Virus record (IMG/VR): IMGVR_UViG_3300031857_001395
Location: 1 to 23,795 of that record
Source: a virus
Reading direction: 5' to 3' (one strand)
DNA length: 23,795 nt
Every line of letters starts with the position of its first letter. The first letter of the stretch is position 1. The position numbers and the translations under genes are program-made. The notes under the pieces were generated by a model. It saw only the letters and a program-made list of their open reading frames with translations, searched no databases and was not told the origin of the DNA. Positions 17,286 through 23,316 of the stretch are shown here, piece after piece.

Positions 17286-17831
17286 TTACTCAGCGTCGGT
17301 GTGAGCCTGGGCGCGAACAGCAGCCATGAACCGCTCACGCTTTTCGGCCACCAGGTCCTGCGGAAGCAGTTCCGGGTGCTGCACCAAATGCTCCAGGGCT
17401 TCTGCCTTGGTCATAGCCTTGGGCAGGGAGAAGTAGTTGATTTCCGTGTGCCCCTGCTTTTCCATGTTCTTGACCTTGGTGGCCGTCTCGTTGGCAAACC
17501 AGATCTTCTGAACACCCTTGAACATCGTGGTGCCCACCACCTGGAAGGTGCGCTGGTTATTGCTGAGCAGGCTGTTGGGGTCACGCTCAGGCTTGGTCTT
17601 GGCCTTGACCGGCTCTGCAGACTTGGCCTTGATGGTGCGCGGAGTCTTGACCTGATCCGGATCCGTCTGCACCGGCGTCTTGGCGGTCTTCATTTCCGCA
17701 ATACGCTTGCTCACCGCAGCACGGTTCACTTCAGGAACATTAACTTCCTCTGCTTCCACAGCAGGCGGAGCAGGAAGCACCGCAGCAGTGGCAAAAGACA
17801 TCGTAAGCTTCTTGAGATTCATCTTGGACAT
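17286..17831 (-). CDS. Hypothetical early protein, 181 aa
   Basis: ATG 17831 (AAGGAAAT upstream) to TAA 17286; the frame is open upstream to 17876 but that part covers the ribosome site. The first 100 residues are low-complexity, rich in Ala, Pro, Val, Glu and Lys, and probably disordered. The C-terminal 80 residues look folded (LLSNNQRTFQVVGTTMFKG, then KIWFANETATKVKNMEKQG, then helical ALEHLVQHPELLP). Unknown family. The basic linker could contact nucleic acid. Confidence 0.8.
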   Translation of the reverse strand: MSKMNLKKLTMSFATAAVLPAPPAVEAEEVNVPEVNRAAVSKRIAEMKTAKTPVQTDPDQVKTPRTIKAKSAEPVKAKTKPERDPNSLLSNNQRTFQVVGTTMFKGVQKIWFANETATKVKNMEKQGHTEINYFSLPKAMTKAEALEHLVQHPELLPQDLVAEKRERFMAAVRAQAHTDAE

Positions 17832-17882
17832 GTTTTTAATTTCCTTTGTTTTTGTTTGTGTGTGGGCTCTGCCCATGTTCTA

Positions 17883-17911
17883 AGTATAGCAACTTGGCTA
17901 ACCAAAGTCAA
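17883..17911 (-). promoter_or_regulatory. Early sigma70-type promoter
   Basis: Minus strand -35 TTGACT (17911-17906), 17-bp spacer, -10 TATACT (17888-17883). Leader without the AAAAGAGTA element. Confidence 0.87.
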
Positions 17912-17926
17912 CCAATTTGCTAAAAA

Positions 17927-18646
17927 TTAACCAACGATCTTGACTCGGTTCAGCTGGGTCACATTGTTTTCGCGGTGACCTTTGACTGTGCCACGAAGTT
18001 TGATCTTGCCGGACACTTCAGACTTGTGGAAGAAAAACAACAGATTGTTGCCCAAGCGAGCGTTCACAGTCCAGCAGTTCCACTTCTGGCTCCAACGGCA
18101 TTCGATCACTTCGGCATCGCCTTCTACCCGATCACCAATCTCGCCCACCAACTGACTCTGTTCAGCAAGTTCTTGCCGTTTCTGTTCAGCAGCTCGGCGG
18201 ATCTGATCACGCTGAGCGCAACTGGGCAGGGCAGCCACAATAGCCAAATCCAACCAATCGTTGCTCTGAAACTCTGCGCGGCTGGAGATCCTGAGCGCAT
18301 TCTGCAGGAATTCCTTGAGCTCCCCAGACATCTGTTCAAACAATAACTGTTGATAGTGATCACGAACCTGGTTGCCCGATGCGATCTGCTCAGCAGTAAA
18401 TTCTGCACCGTTTACCAAAAGTTCCCGCATGACTTCTTTGTTGGGGCGAGCCGTCACATTGCCCTGCTCATTGTGTTTGGGGTATTTCAGATACTCACCG
18501 TTAATTTCCTGAGCCGTTACCGCAGCAGCGAACACCTGTTCAGCACTCCAAGTACAAATCTGAACTGATTTCTGATATTTCCGAGCTGCCGCGTTTGCAA
18601 ACCCGTAGCTGTGATTGGGACGTTTGTAAAAAGTTTTGTTGAACAT
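17927..18646 (-). CDS. Hypothetical early protein, 239 aa
   Basis: ATG 18646 with AAGGAGAT, to TAA 17927. An aromatic N-terminus (MFNKTFYKRPNHSYGF) is followed by helical regions with many Gln and Glu (about residues 85-175). The C-terminus (about 205-238) is beta-like, with SEVSGKIKLRGTVKGHRENN and TQLNRVKIVG. I recall that tail type from hypothetical proteins of other large phages, but have no function for it. A single promoter of its own suggests an individually shuffled early gene. Confidence 0.82.
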   Translation of the reverse strand: MFNKTFYKRPNHSYGFANAAARKYQKSVQICTWSAEQVFAAAVTAQEINGEYLKYPKHNEQGNVTARPNKEVMRELLVNGAEFTAEQIASGNQVRDHYQQLLFEQMSGELKEFLQNALRISSRAEFQSNDWLDLAIVAALPSCAQRDQIRRAAEQKRQELAEQSQLVGEIGDRVEGDAEVIECRWSQKWNCWTVNARLGNNLLFFFHKSEVSGKIKLRGTVKGHRENNVTQLNRVKIVG

Positions 18647-18665
18647 GTATCTCCTTTACTCTTTT

Positions 18666-18694
18666 AGTATAGCAAACGGTGAAACCAAAATCAA
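18666..18694 (-). promoter_or_regulatory. Early sigma70-type promoter
   Basis: Minus strand -35 TTGATT (18694-18689), 17-bp spacer, -10 TATACT (18671-18666), then AAAAGAGTA. Confidence 0.85.
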
Positions 18695-18718
18695 CCAAAA
18701 TGTGAAGATTTACCACCT

Positions 18719-18747
18719 GAGTTGGTGGCTCACTGAGCCACCAACTC
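18719..18747 (-). other. Stem-loop over a stop codon
   Basis: GAGTTGGTGGCTC/GAGCCACCAACTC, 13 bp with a 3-nt loop. The 5' arm is the last codons of the 109-aa gene (ELVAQ) and the TGA stop lies in the loop and stem edge. No U tract follows. It may terminate, protect the mRNA end or block readthrough. Confidence 0.7.
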
Positions 18748-19059
18748 ATTGACCTTCAAGCACTTAACGGGCCAAGAGATTTTTCCCTCCCACTCCAGCT
18801 GATTGCGTTCAAATTCAGTGACGAAATCGTCTGCAACCACTTCCCAGTTGATCACCCAAGAACGGCTATACTGGGTGTCCCATTCAATCTGGGAACGCAC
18901 TGCGTCAACCGTTTCAGCAGCCCGATTGAGGTCCACGTTGAGCACAAAATAGTCATCGCCGCCCTTAAACTTCCAGTACTGCGGGCAGTCACCCTGGCCG
19001 TCCCAATCGTGGGCGCCGTAGTTTTCCTGGTACTGAGTAACGATGTGAAGTTTAGCCAT
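18730..19059 (-). CDS. Hypothetical early protein, 109 aa
   Basis: ATG 19059 with CAGGAGACAACACA, to TGA 18730. Acidic, Trp/Tyr-rich: MAKLHIVTQYQENYGAHDW at the start, GGDDYFVLNVDL in the middle, WVINWEVVADDF later. I recall similar short hypothetical proteins in other phages, but without function. Its last codons form half of a stable hairpin. Own promoter at 19100-19128. Confidence 0.85.
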   Translation of the reverse strand: MAKLHIVTQYQENYGAHDWDGQGDCPQYWKFKGGDDYFVLNVDLNRAAETVDAVRSQIEWDTQYSRSWVINWEVVADDFVTEFERNQLEWEGKISWPVKCLKVNELVAQ

Positions 19060-19099
19060 TGTGTTGTCTCCTGTGTGTTGTGTTTGCTGCTACTCTTTT

Positions 19100-19128
19100 A
19101 GTATAGCAAATGGTACAACTGGGGTCAA
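19100..19128 (-). promoter_or_regulatory. Early sigma70-type promoter
   Basis: Minus strand -35 TTGACC (19128-19123), 17-bp spacer, -10 TATACT (19105-19100), then AAAAGAGTA. Confidence 0.88.
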
Positions 19129-19166
19129 CCAAAATGCAAAATTATTTGCCTTTGATTTTCAACAGA

Positions 19167-19229
19167 TTAAGAGCGAGGCTCGGTCAAAGCAAAGAAAATC
19201 ACACCAACGAGAACGATAATGAAAATCAT
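19167..19229 (-). CDS. Micro-membrane peptide, 20 aa
   Basis: ATG 19229 to TAA 19167; AGGA lies 13 bases before the start. The peptide is MIFIIVLVGVIFFALTEPRS, a single hydrophobic helix with a short charged tail. It sits after the 103-aa gene on the same transcript. Very short, so coding is only supported by the hydrophobic character and ribosome site; similar tiny membrane genes occur at 251-394 and 475-573. Confidence 0.5.
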   Translation of the reverse strand: MIFIIVLVGVIFFALTEPRS

Positions 19230-19258
19230 GTGATTGTATCCTGTTGATTTTGTTGAGG

Positions 19259-19570
19259 TTAGGCTTCCGCCAGCATGGCGAACGGCACAGTGACCAAACT
19301 ACCAACCGCATAATTGCCCCACGCGGGACCAGTGATGCGCACCGTTGCCCGCGTCTGACGCTTGTCGGTAATCACCGCAGTGTAGGTATAAGGCGAACGC
19401 TTTTTGGAGCTAGTGAACTTGACAACAGATCCGACGCCCAGTTCGCGTTTGAGCTCCATTGCCTTGCGATTGCGTCGCAGGGTGACCTCGTTGGCCAGAA
19501 TGTCAATCTCAGTAGTGTTACTGTGGCGGATAAAGTCAACCACGTCGCTCAGCTTAATCGTGTTGGACAT
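19259..19570 (-). CDS. Hypothetical early protein, 103 aa
   Basis: ATG 19570 (CAGGGGAACACACA before it) to TAA 19259. The N-terminal half is helical (MSNTIKLSDVVDFIRH, ANEVTLRRNRKAMELKRELG), the second half beta-rich with GSVVKFTSSKK, YTYTAVITDKRQTRATVRI and GSLVTVPFAMLAEA, a pattern like a small SH3/KOW-type barrel. Possibly nucleic-acid binding. No family assigned. Confidence 0.85.
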   Translation of the reverse strand: MSNTIKLSDVVDFIRHSNTTEIDILANEVTLRRNRKAMELKRELGVGSVVKFTSSKKRSPYTYTAVITDKRQTRATVRITGPAWGNYAVGSLVTVPFAMLAEA

Positions 19571-19580
19571 TGTGTGTTCC

Positions 19581-19642
19581 CCTGTGTGTTGTGTTAACTG
19601 CTACTCTTTTAGTTTAGCAAACGGTGTGCAAAGTGTCAACCA
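19581..19642. repeat. 62-bp direct repeat copy 1 (promoter cassette)
   Basis: Identical to 20164-20225: CCTGTGTGTTGTG leader, AAAAGAGTA, TAAACT -10, spacer and TTGACA. The two copies drive different genes (19259-19570 and 19919-20158). Confidence 0.95.
19611..19639 (-). promoter_or_regulatory. Early promoter
   Basis: Minus strand -35 TTGACA (19639-19634), 17-bp spacer, -10 TAAACT (19616-19611), then AAAAGAGTA. Confidence 0.85.
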
Positions 19643-19652
19643 AATTGCAAAT

Positions 19653-19868
19653 TTAGTAGATGTTGGGGATGCTTTTTTGCAGGTTGAACGCAAGATCCCG
19701 CAGTTGCTGATCCCCAGTAAAGTTGATCAAGTTGAACTCTTCGTCTGTTAGTTCACCGGTAGAGTCAAACTTCTTATCAATGGCATCCAGCTTGGTTGCC
19801 AACGCTTGCAACTTTTGAGCAGCGAGTTGGATACTTTTGGCTTGTTCGGCTAGTTTTCCGTAGTTCAT
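19653..19868 (-). CDS. Hypothetical helical protein, 71 aa
   Basis: ATG 19868 to TAG 19653. Almost wholly helical: MNYGKLAEQAKSIQLAAQKL, ALATKLDAIDKKFDSTGEL, then DQQLRDLAFNLQKSIPNIY; heptad-like Leu/Ala spacing suggests a coiled coil. An upstream ATG at 19913 lies in the promoter and was rejected. The leader is about 10 nt with AAAGAG as possible ribosome site. Confidence 0.78.
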   Translation of the reverse strand: MNYGKLAEQAKSIQLAAQKLQALATKLDAIDKKFDSTGELTDEEFNLINFTGDQQLRDLAFNLQKSIPNIY

Positions 19869-19884
19869 GGTGTTGTACTCTTTT

Positions 19885-19913
19885 AGTATAGCGCCTGGTG
19901 CGCCAGGTGTCAA
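19885..19913 (-). promoter_or_regulatory. Early promoter with GC palindrome in spacer
   Basis: Minus strand -35 TTGACA (19913-19908), 17-bp spacer, -10 TATACT (19890-19885), then AAAAGAGTA. The spacer holds CCTGGCGCACCAGG, an inverted repeat that could be an operator. Confidence 0.87.
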
Positions 19914-19918
19914 CCAAA

Positions 19919-20158
19919 TTAAGACTGAAAGATTGAAATCAAATTGTGAGACGCACTGACCACAGACTCCTCACCGTAAGCGTGGCCCTGGTCGTATGCA
20001 ACCCAAGCCACTTTGTCGACATATTGAGCCGGCACACCTTGCGACAACAGCCAAGCAGCAAAATCTGCGCTAAACGTCCGTTGATCAGAGTTGTTTCTCT
20101 CCCAACGATAATATCCATTACAAACATCAGTCTCAAACTCGCCAGTCTTAACCATCAT
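19919..20158 (-). CDS. Hypothetical early protein, 79 aa
   Basis: ATG 20158 (or the next codon, ATG 20155) with CAGGAG, to TAA 19919. It reads MVKTGEFETDVCNGYYRWER, then FSADFAAWLLSQGVPAQYVD, then VAWVAYDQGHAYGEESVV. Resembles a compact alpha/beta fold of unknown family. Own promoter at 20194-20222. Confidence 0.83.
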   Translation of the reverse strand: MMVKTGEFETDVCNGYYRWERNNSDQRTFSADFAAWLLSQGVPAQYVDKVAWVAYDQGHAYGEESVVSASHNLISIFQS

Positions 20159-20163
20159 GTGCT

Positions 20164-20225
20164 CCTGTGTGTTGTGTTAACTGCTACTCTTTTAGTTTAG
20201 CAAACGGTGTGCAAAGTGTCAACCA
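20164..20225. repeat. 62-bp direct repeat copy 2 (promoter cassette)
   Basis: Identical to 19581-19642. Confidence 0.95.
20194..20222 (-). promoter_or_regulatory. Early promoter
   Basis: Minus strand -35 TTGACA (20222-20217), 17-bp spacer, -10 TAAACT (20199-20194), then AAAAGAGTA. Confidence 0.85.
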
Positions 20226-20263
20226 TTTTAAAGGAAAATTTTTGCTCCTTTGTTTTCAACAAC

Positions 20264-20689
20264 TTATTTGGACATCAAGCTAGTGTGCATAAACATAGCT
20301 GAAAATTCAGGATTGACGCCTCGCTCGCCACAGTTAAACATAATGTATTCGGCTGTTTTTCGAGAAACACTGTATGTGATGTTGGTGCCATCGAGCGGGC
20401 CACCCACGCAACGATACTTGCGATCCACATCGCGTCGGCGCGAGCTGCAGGTGTAGGTCCAGGATCCATTGACTTTGACGTAATGATCTACTGTAAATTT
20501 GGATACTTGGTACCATTCACGCTGTTCGACACTGTCTGTATACTCAATTTCGCTGTAATCGTCGATCTTAAAACCAATCGGTTCCAGTAACGATCGTGCA
20601 TAATCGTAAAAGTTTTGCTTGCTCTTGAGGAAAATTCGCTGTTCCGCAGTCACAACAGGGAACTCATGTTTTTTTGTCGAATAGCTCAT
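20264..20689 (-). CDS. Hypothetical early protein, 141 aa
   Basis: ATG 20689 to TAA 20264, ten bases after the -10, so a leader of about four bases and no ribosome site. N-terminal helices (EQRIFLKSKQNFYDYARSLL) are followed by IDDYSEIEYTD and a beta-rich half with SSRRRDVDRKYRCVGGPLDG. The CVGGPLDG turn and following strands recall small phage beta proteins, but no family can be named. The 19 bp over its stop recur at 653-671. Confidence 0.82.
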   Translation of the reverse strand: MSYSTKKHEFPVVTAEQRIFLKSKQNFYDYARSLLEPIGFKIDDYSEIEYTDSVEQREWYQVSKFTVDHYVKVNGSWTYTCSSRRRDVDRKYRCVGGPLDGTNITYSVSRKTAEYIMFNCGERGVNPEFSAMFMHTSLMSK

Positions 20690-20699
20690 GTGTTTTACC

Positions 20700-20728
20700 A
20701 GTTTAGCAAACGTTGTTCAGTGTGTCAA
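20700..20728 (-). promoter_or_regulatory. Early promoter, nearly leaderless
   Basis: Minus strand -35 TTGACA (20728-20723), 17-bp spacer, -10 TAAACT (20705-20700). Confidence 0.83.
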
Positions 20729-20740
20729 CCAAATGCAAAA

Positions 20741-20950
20741 TTAGCAACCGTTGCTGCCCAGCGACATAAAAATTCGAATGACGGCTGCAAAGTCATTTGC
20801 GGGCATCTTTGGCATTGAATAGATCAGCAGCGTCTGATCACTAATGTGCCAAAACGCAAATGGTGCATCATCCTTCCAACAGTAAAAGTCAATCCCGCTG
20901 GAGCCCACAGTCATGTACAGATCTTGTGAAAAAGGAATTTTGGTATTCAT
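20741..20950 (-). CDS. Hypothetical protein, 69 aa, leaderless
   Basis: ATG 20950 to TAA 20741. It starts six bases after the -10 box TACAAT, so A of ATG is the predicted +1. Sequence: MNTKIPFSQDLYMTVGSSGI, then FYCWKDDAPFAFWHIS, then a hydrophobic helix (NDFAAVIRIFMSL). Its start also overlaps the TGA of the 30-aa ORF upstream (ATGA), so it may be made both from its own leaderless RNA and by coupling. Confidence 0.78.
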   Translation of the reverse strand: MNTKIPFSQDLYMTVGSSGIDFYCWKDDAPFAFWHISDQTLLIYSMPKMPANDFAAVIRIFMSLGSNGC

Positions 20951-21039
20951 ATCAAAATTGTAACATATGGTTTAATATCAGTCAACCATGTTCGTTTTGT
21001 GACAAAACTTATCTCGCCAGGTCCAACTTTTGGGCTCAT
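20947..21039 (-). CDS. Possible 30-aa ORF coupled to next gene
   Basis: ATG 21039 (TTAGG 6-10 bases upstream) to TGA 20947, overlapping the next ATG as ATGA. A promoter (TTGACA, 17 bp, TATGCT) precedes it. The peptide (MSPKVGPGEISFVTKRTWL...) has no motif. The opposite strand encodes a C2H2-finger-like stretch here, so which strand codes is uncertain. Confidence 0.42.
   Translation of the reverse strand: MSPKVGPGEISFVTKRTWLTDIKPYVTILI
20957..20985 (-). promoter_or_regulatory. Early promoter for a leaderless gene
   Basis: Minus strand -35 TTGACT (20985-20980), 17-bp spacer, -10 TACAAT (20962-20957); ATG follows after 6 nt. Confidence 0.82.
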
Positions 21040-21052
21040 GTAAAACCTAATA

Positions 21053-21081
21053 AGCATATTCCATAGCAACCAATTTGTCAA
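21053..21081 (-). promoter_or_regulatory. Early promoter (weaker -10)
   Basis: Minus strand -35 TTGACA (21081-21076), 17-bp spacer, -10 TATGCT (21058-21053). Confidence 0.65.
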
Positions 21082-21088
21082 CCAAATT

Positions 21089-21265
21089 CTACAGCCCAAA
21101 AAACTTGTTGAGCAAGCGACTGAGTTTGGCAGGGTTGGAATGCTGGAACGCTTCAGTTAACACCTGCACCTGCTGGCCCTGGTTGCGAGCAGCAAAGAAC
21201 CCCACTGGCAGGGTGAGCATTCCAGGTCCATAAACCTTAACGGGCGACTTGTTTGGATTAAACAT
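21089..21265 (-). CDS. Small hypothetical protein, 58 aa
   Basis: ATG 21265 with ACAGGAA directly behind the promoter at 21283-21311, to TAG 21089. Pro/Gly-rich N-terminus (MFNPNKSPVKVYGPGMLTLP) then Gln-rich (RNQGQQVQVLTEAF) and a helical C-terminus (NPAKLSRLLNKFFGL). Function unknown. Short, but promoter, ribosome site and codon usage agree. Confidence 0.75.
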   Translation of the reverse strand: MFNPNKSPVKVYGPGMLTLPVGFFAARNQGQQVQVLTEAFQHSNPAKLSRLLNKFFGL

Positions 21266-21282
21266 ATTTCCTGTACTCTTTT

Positions 21283-21311
21283 AGTATAGAAAATTTGGTT
21301 TTCAGCGTCAA
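21283..21311 (-). promoter_or_regulatory. Early sigma70-type promoter
   Basis: Minus strand -35 TTGACG (21311-21306), 17-bp spacer, -10 TATACT (21288-21283), then AAAAGAGTA. Confidence 0.87.
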
Positions 21312-21327
21312 CCAAACGTGGATATTT

Positions 21328-21504
21328 TTACCCAACCATGTACTTGGAAAATAAATTATTAAATTCTGCGACTTTGTTGTACCAATCGGTTGACAGCCAT
21401 TCTGCGTCTTCGATTGCTTCGGACAACCTATCAAATTCTTTGAGCTGATTGTCGGGAATCAAATACTTGTGTCTGTCATCATCAGTTCGATTATGCTGTA
21501 CCAT
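21328..21504 (-). CDS. Hypothetical acidic protein, 58 aa
   Basis: ATG 21504 (MVQHNRTDDDRHKYLIP), one base after the upstream TAA, with GAGG as ribosome site; an ATG four codons earlier (21516) is less well placed. Helical and acidic (LKEFDRLSEAIEDAEWL), ending KVAEFNNLFSKYMVG. Last gene of the five-gene operon 21328-22650. Unknown family. Confidence 0.78.
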   Translation of the reverse strand: MVQHNRTDDDRHKYLIPDNQLKEFDRLSEAIEDAEWLSTDWYNKVAEFNNLFSKYMVG

Positions 21505-21505
21505 G

Positions 21506-21709
21506 TTAATCCTCAATGAGTGAGACTAGCTCTAACAAAGAATAATACACTGCATCTGAGAGTTGGCCACTGAGATTCAGTTTTTCCAGTTGATCCCTCA
21601 GCTTGTCGATTCTTTTTTGACGTTCATCTGCTTGGGTGCCGTGTGTGGGGCAGTTGGGATCGGCACCTACGAAAGGGCCACCGATCTTGTAGCAATCACA
21701 TTCAAACAT
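21506..21709 (-). CDS. Small zinc-binding/helical protein, 67 aa
   Basis: ATG 21709 to TAA 21506. The N-terminus has CDC (residues 4-6), then DPNCPTH (about 17-23), a plausible C-C-C-H zinc site. The rest is a coiled-coil-like helix (DERQKRIDKLRDQLEKLNL) and a second helix ending LVSLIED. It follows the 179-aa gene after a single-base gap region (TAAGTAATG). Function unknown. Confidence 0.78.
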   Translation of the reverse strand: MFECDCYKIGGPFVGADPNCPTHGTQADERQKRIDKLRDQLEKLNLSGQLSDAVYYSLLELVSLIED

Positions 21710-21712
21710 TAC

Positions 21713-22252
21713 TTAATAATCCTGTCTTTTCAAAGTCTTCCACATCTCACGCTGTTCCTCAGCCAACTTCCAAGCAGGCCAATCGTCTGCCCACAGCGTG
21801 ACTTCATACCCGGGGTGGCCATCTCCACCACCACCAGACCCAGTGTGGATTATGGTGTCTCTGAACATGTCTGCACCACACAAGTAATGAGGATCATTGC
21901 CAGTGTAGCGCCAACTCATGTATCCTCGCCAACCCATATAGCCAGTGGGTTTGTTAGTATCGCCCTTCCCATTGATAAAATTGATAACGCCACCTCGTGG
22001 GCAACTGTGCGAATTACGATAAAAGCCCATATTGTCAACGTCCCACTTCACAGTGACCAATTGAGTATTGGGGATACGAATTCGTCGATGTCTGCGTTCA
22101 CAATAATAACCACGCAGCGCCAACAATTGCCAATTGGCTTGAAACCAGTTGAGGAAGTCGTCCTTGCTCTTTACAGTCTGAGTAGCCTGTTGAATAGCCT
22201 GGTTGAACTCCTCAATCACCATATTAGCTGTGGTATTTTTATAATTTTTCAT
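21713..22252 (-). CDS. Hypothetical protein, 179 aa
   Basis: ATG 22252 lies inside the end of the upstream gene (14-bp overlap). N-terminal helices (EEFNQAIQQATQTVKSKDDF) are followed by WFQANWQLLALRGYYCERRH and a Gly/Trp/Tyr-rich middle (PTGYMGWRGYMSWRYTGND) with a Gly run (GSGGGGDGHPG). It ends with a helix in EEQREMWKTLKRQDY. The glycine-rich stretch is likely a flexible loop. No known domain; possibly a nucleic-acid-interacting protein given the many basic and aromatic residues. Confidence 0.83.
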   Translation of the reverse strand: MKNYKNTTANMVIEEFNQAIQQATQTVKSKDDFLNWFQANWQLLALRGYYCERRHRRIRIPNTQLVTVKWDVDNMGFYRNSHSCPRGGVINFINGKGDTNKPTGYMGWRGYMSWRYTGNDPHYLCGADMFRDTIIHTGSGGGGDGHPGYEVTLWADDWPAWKLAEEQREMWKTLKRQDY

Positions 22253-22436
22253 TGTTTCTTACAAAAATGTTTTTTAATTTTTGGAACCAGGTCAATGGTT
22301 GTTTTGGTTTGCGAAGATATTCTGTTTGACGATACTGTGAAAGAGTTTTGACACTGCTGGCTGGGTGCTTGAGGTGCCGCTCTCTGTTTGAGTCAAACGG
22401 GCCCGGATTAGGTACCTTGAGGTGGCGTTCGTGCAT
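22239..22436 (-). CDS. Hypothetical basic protein, 65 aa, with internal repeat
   Basis: ATG 22436 begins one base after the upstream TAG with CGAGGTG as ribosome site. ERHLKVPNPGPFDSNR is followed at once by ERHLKHPASSV, an internal duplication visible also in the DNA. The C-terminal half is basic (RKPKQPLTWFQKLKNIFVRN). Probably a short nucleic-acid or membrane-surface binding peptide. The frame is open upstream to 22472 inside the neighbouring gene. Confidence 0.75.
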   Translation of the reverse strand: MHERHLKVPNPGPFDSNRERHLKHPASSVKTLSQYRQTEYLRKPKQPLTWFQKLKNIFVRNNEKL

Positions 22437-22437
22437 T

Positions 22438-22650
22438 CTACACCTCGAACTGATGTTTCTGATAAACGTCACGAATCATCAAGCTGATTTCTTGCTTGGC
22501 TGAACGTTCAGCGTCTCGAGCTGCCAAAAGTTTCTGCCATCGATCATAAGCCTCACAGAGGTCTTTCTCAGCTCGCACAATCTGCTGATCCAGTTCGGGC
22601 ATCTTCTGCCATTGGATCTGGTTCTTAACTATTTGAATTAGATTGCTCAT
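22438..22650 (-). CDS. Coiled-coil hypothetical protein, 70 aa, leaderless
   Basis: ATG 22650 (MSNLIQIVKNQIQWQKM) to TAG 22438. Starts exactly six bases after the -10 TACACT, so the message is predicted to be leaderless. Nearly all helix: ELDQQIVRAEKDLCEAYDRW, then KLLAARDAERSAKQEISLMI. First gene of the operon 21328-22650. An earlier ATG at 22707 falls in the promoter and terminator and was rejected. Confidence 0.82.
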   Translation of the reverse strand: MSNLIQIVKNQIQWQKMPELDQQIVRAEKDLCEAYDRWQKLLAARDAERSAKQEISLMIRDVYQKHQFEV

Positions 22651-22656
22651 ATCAGT

Positions 22657-22685
22657 AGTGTAGCAGATGAGTTTCCTGTAGTCAA
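22657..22685 (-). promoter_or_regulatory. Early promoter for a leaderless operon
   Basis: Minus strand -35 TTGACT (22685-22680), 17-bp spacer, -10 TACACT (22662-22657); ATG after 6 nt. Confidence 0.82.
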
Positions 22686-22689
22686 TCAT

Positions 22690-22719
22690 AAAAAAAAGGC
22701 CGCACAAGGCGGCCTTTTT
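22690..22719 (-). terminator. Rho-independent terminator
   Basis: GGCCGC/GCGGCC stem with 5-nt loop, extended by A/T pairs, then eight T on the minus strand. Ends the winged-helix gene; the A tract also gives a T run for rightward RNA. Confidence 0.93.
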
Positions 22720-22736
22720 GGTTGGATTGTTTGGGA

Positions 22737-22982
22737 TTAGGCAGCCACTCGAGCGCGGCTACCATTGACATCACGGGCACTGACCGAATACGCAATACGG
22801 CCATTCTGCGTGGCGCGAACACGAACACGCAGACCCATGTCACGTACCTCGCTCATGCGAGCACGCAGATTCTGGATGCCAAACAGTGCTTCAGCCTGGG
22901 GCTGAGTCAGTTCGCGACCAGTACCACGCAGGTACTCAATGAGGAACTCACGCTGAGAAGTCTTGATATTAGTAAAAGCCAT
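22737..22982 (-). CDS. Winged helix-turn-helix protein, 81 aa
   Basis: ATG 22982 (AAAGGATAAGAAA before it) to TAA 22737. Helices QREFLIEYLRGTGRELTQPQ, then AEALFGIQNLRARMSEVRDM, then a beta wing (GLRVRVRATQNGRIAYSVSARD): the small phage winged-helix family, with N-L-R-A-R-x-S-E-L/V-R in the recognition helix. A DNA-binding regulator, perhaps of early genes. Its leader contains a perfect 8-bp stem-loop (23017-23035), and it has its own promoter and terminator, so it is an independent unit. Confidence 0.88.
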   Translation of the reverse strand: MAFTNIKTSQREFLIEYLRGTGRELTQPQAEALFGIQNLRARMSEVRDMGLRVRVRATQNGRIAYSVSARDVNGSRARVAA

Positions 22983-23016
22983 TTTCTTATCCTTTAAGTT
23001 AAGTTTGAAATTTAAT

Positions 23017-23035
23017 TTGCAACTATTAGTTGCAA
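23017..23035 (-). promoter_or_regulatory. 8-bp hairpin/palindrome in leader of wHTH gene
   Basis: TTGCAACT/AGTTGCAA with a 3-nt loop, near the start of the leader. It could be an operator for the encoded winged-helix protein or an mRNA hairpin. Confidence 0.6.
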
Positions 23036-23045
23036 GCATATTTTA

Positions 23046-23074
23046 AGTCTACGTTAACTGTTTACGTTTGTCAA
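23046..23074 (-). promoter_or_regulatory. Early promoter
   Basis: Minus strand -35 TTGACA (23074-23069), 17-bp spacer, -10 TAGACT (23051-23046). GTTAAC and ACGTTAAC/GTTGACAAACG repeats surround it. Confidence 0.78.
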
Positions 23075-23110
23075 CGTATTTGGCAAACTATTTTAAACAG
23101 TTTGGTTTGC

Positions 23111-23118
23111 CATAAATA
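23111..23118 (+). promoter_or_regulatory. Late promoter-like box CATAAATA
   Basis: One mismatch to TATAAATA, 15 nt before ATG 23134, with GGGAGAAA between. Confidence 0.6.
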
Positions 23119-23133
23119 CACAGGGAGAAAATT

Positions 23134-23316
23134 ATGAAACTATTCGCTATCCTGTTTGCTGTTAGTACGCTGATTGCTCAACCTGCGGCAACCAAAAAAA
23201 CCACACAAAAGAAAACCACTACCAAATCTGCCACTGTTCAGGCCAAAAAGCCCATGCCCAAGGCACGACAGATCGCGCCACCACCTGCTAAGAAAAAATC
23301 AACGTCTGCTAAGTAG
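23134..23316 (+). CDS. Small secreted lysine-rich protein, 60 aa
   Basis: ATG 23134 with GGGAG, to TAG 23316. Residues 1-15 form a signal peptide (MKLFAILFAVSTLIAQ). The mature part is almost entirely Lys, Thr, Pro, Ala (KKTTQKKTTTKSATV, KKPMPKARQIAPPPAKKK), a highly cationic disordered tail. It would be exported and could bind polyanions such as LPS or cell wall. One of the few rightward genes and probably late. Its last 18 bases overlap the convergent membrane gene. Confidence 0.78.
   Translation: MKLFAILFAVSTLIAQPAATKKTTQKKTTTKSATVQAKKPMPKARQIAPPPAKKKSTSAK

Noticed and set aside
17301-17930. Rightward ORF of 209 codons
   Set aside because: Antisense to the 181-aa gene and its promoter; His/Leu/Arg-rich composition typical of a shadow frame.
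21563-22351. Rightward ORF of 262 codons
   Set aside because: Antisense shadow of three leftward genes with good starts and overlaps; no promoter or ribosome site.
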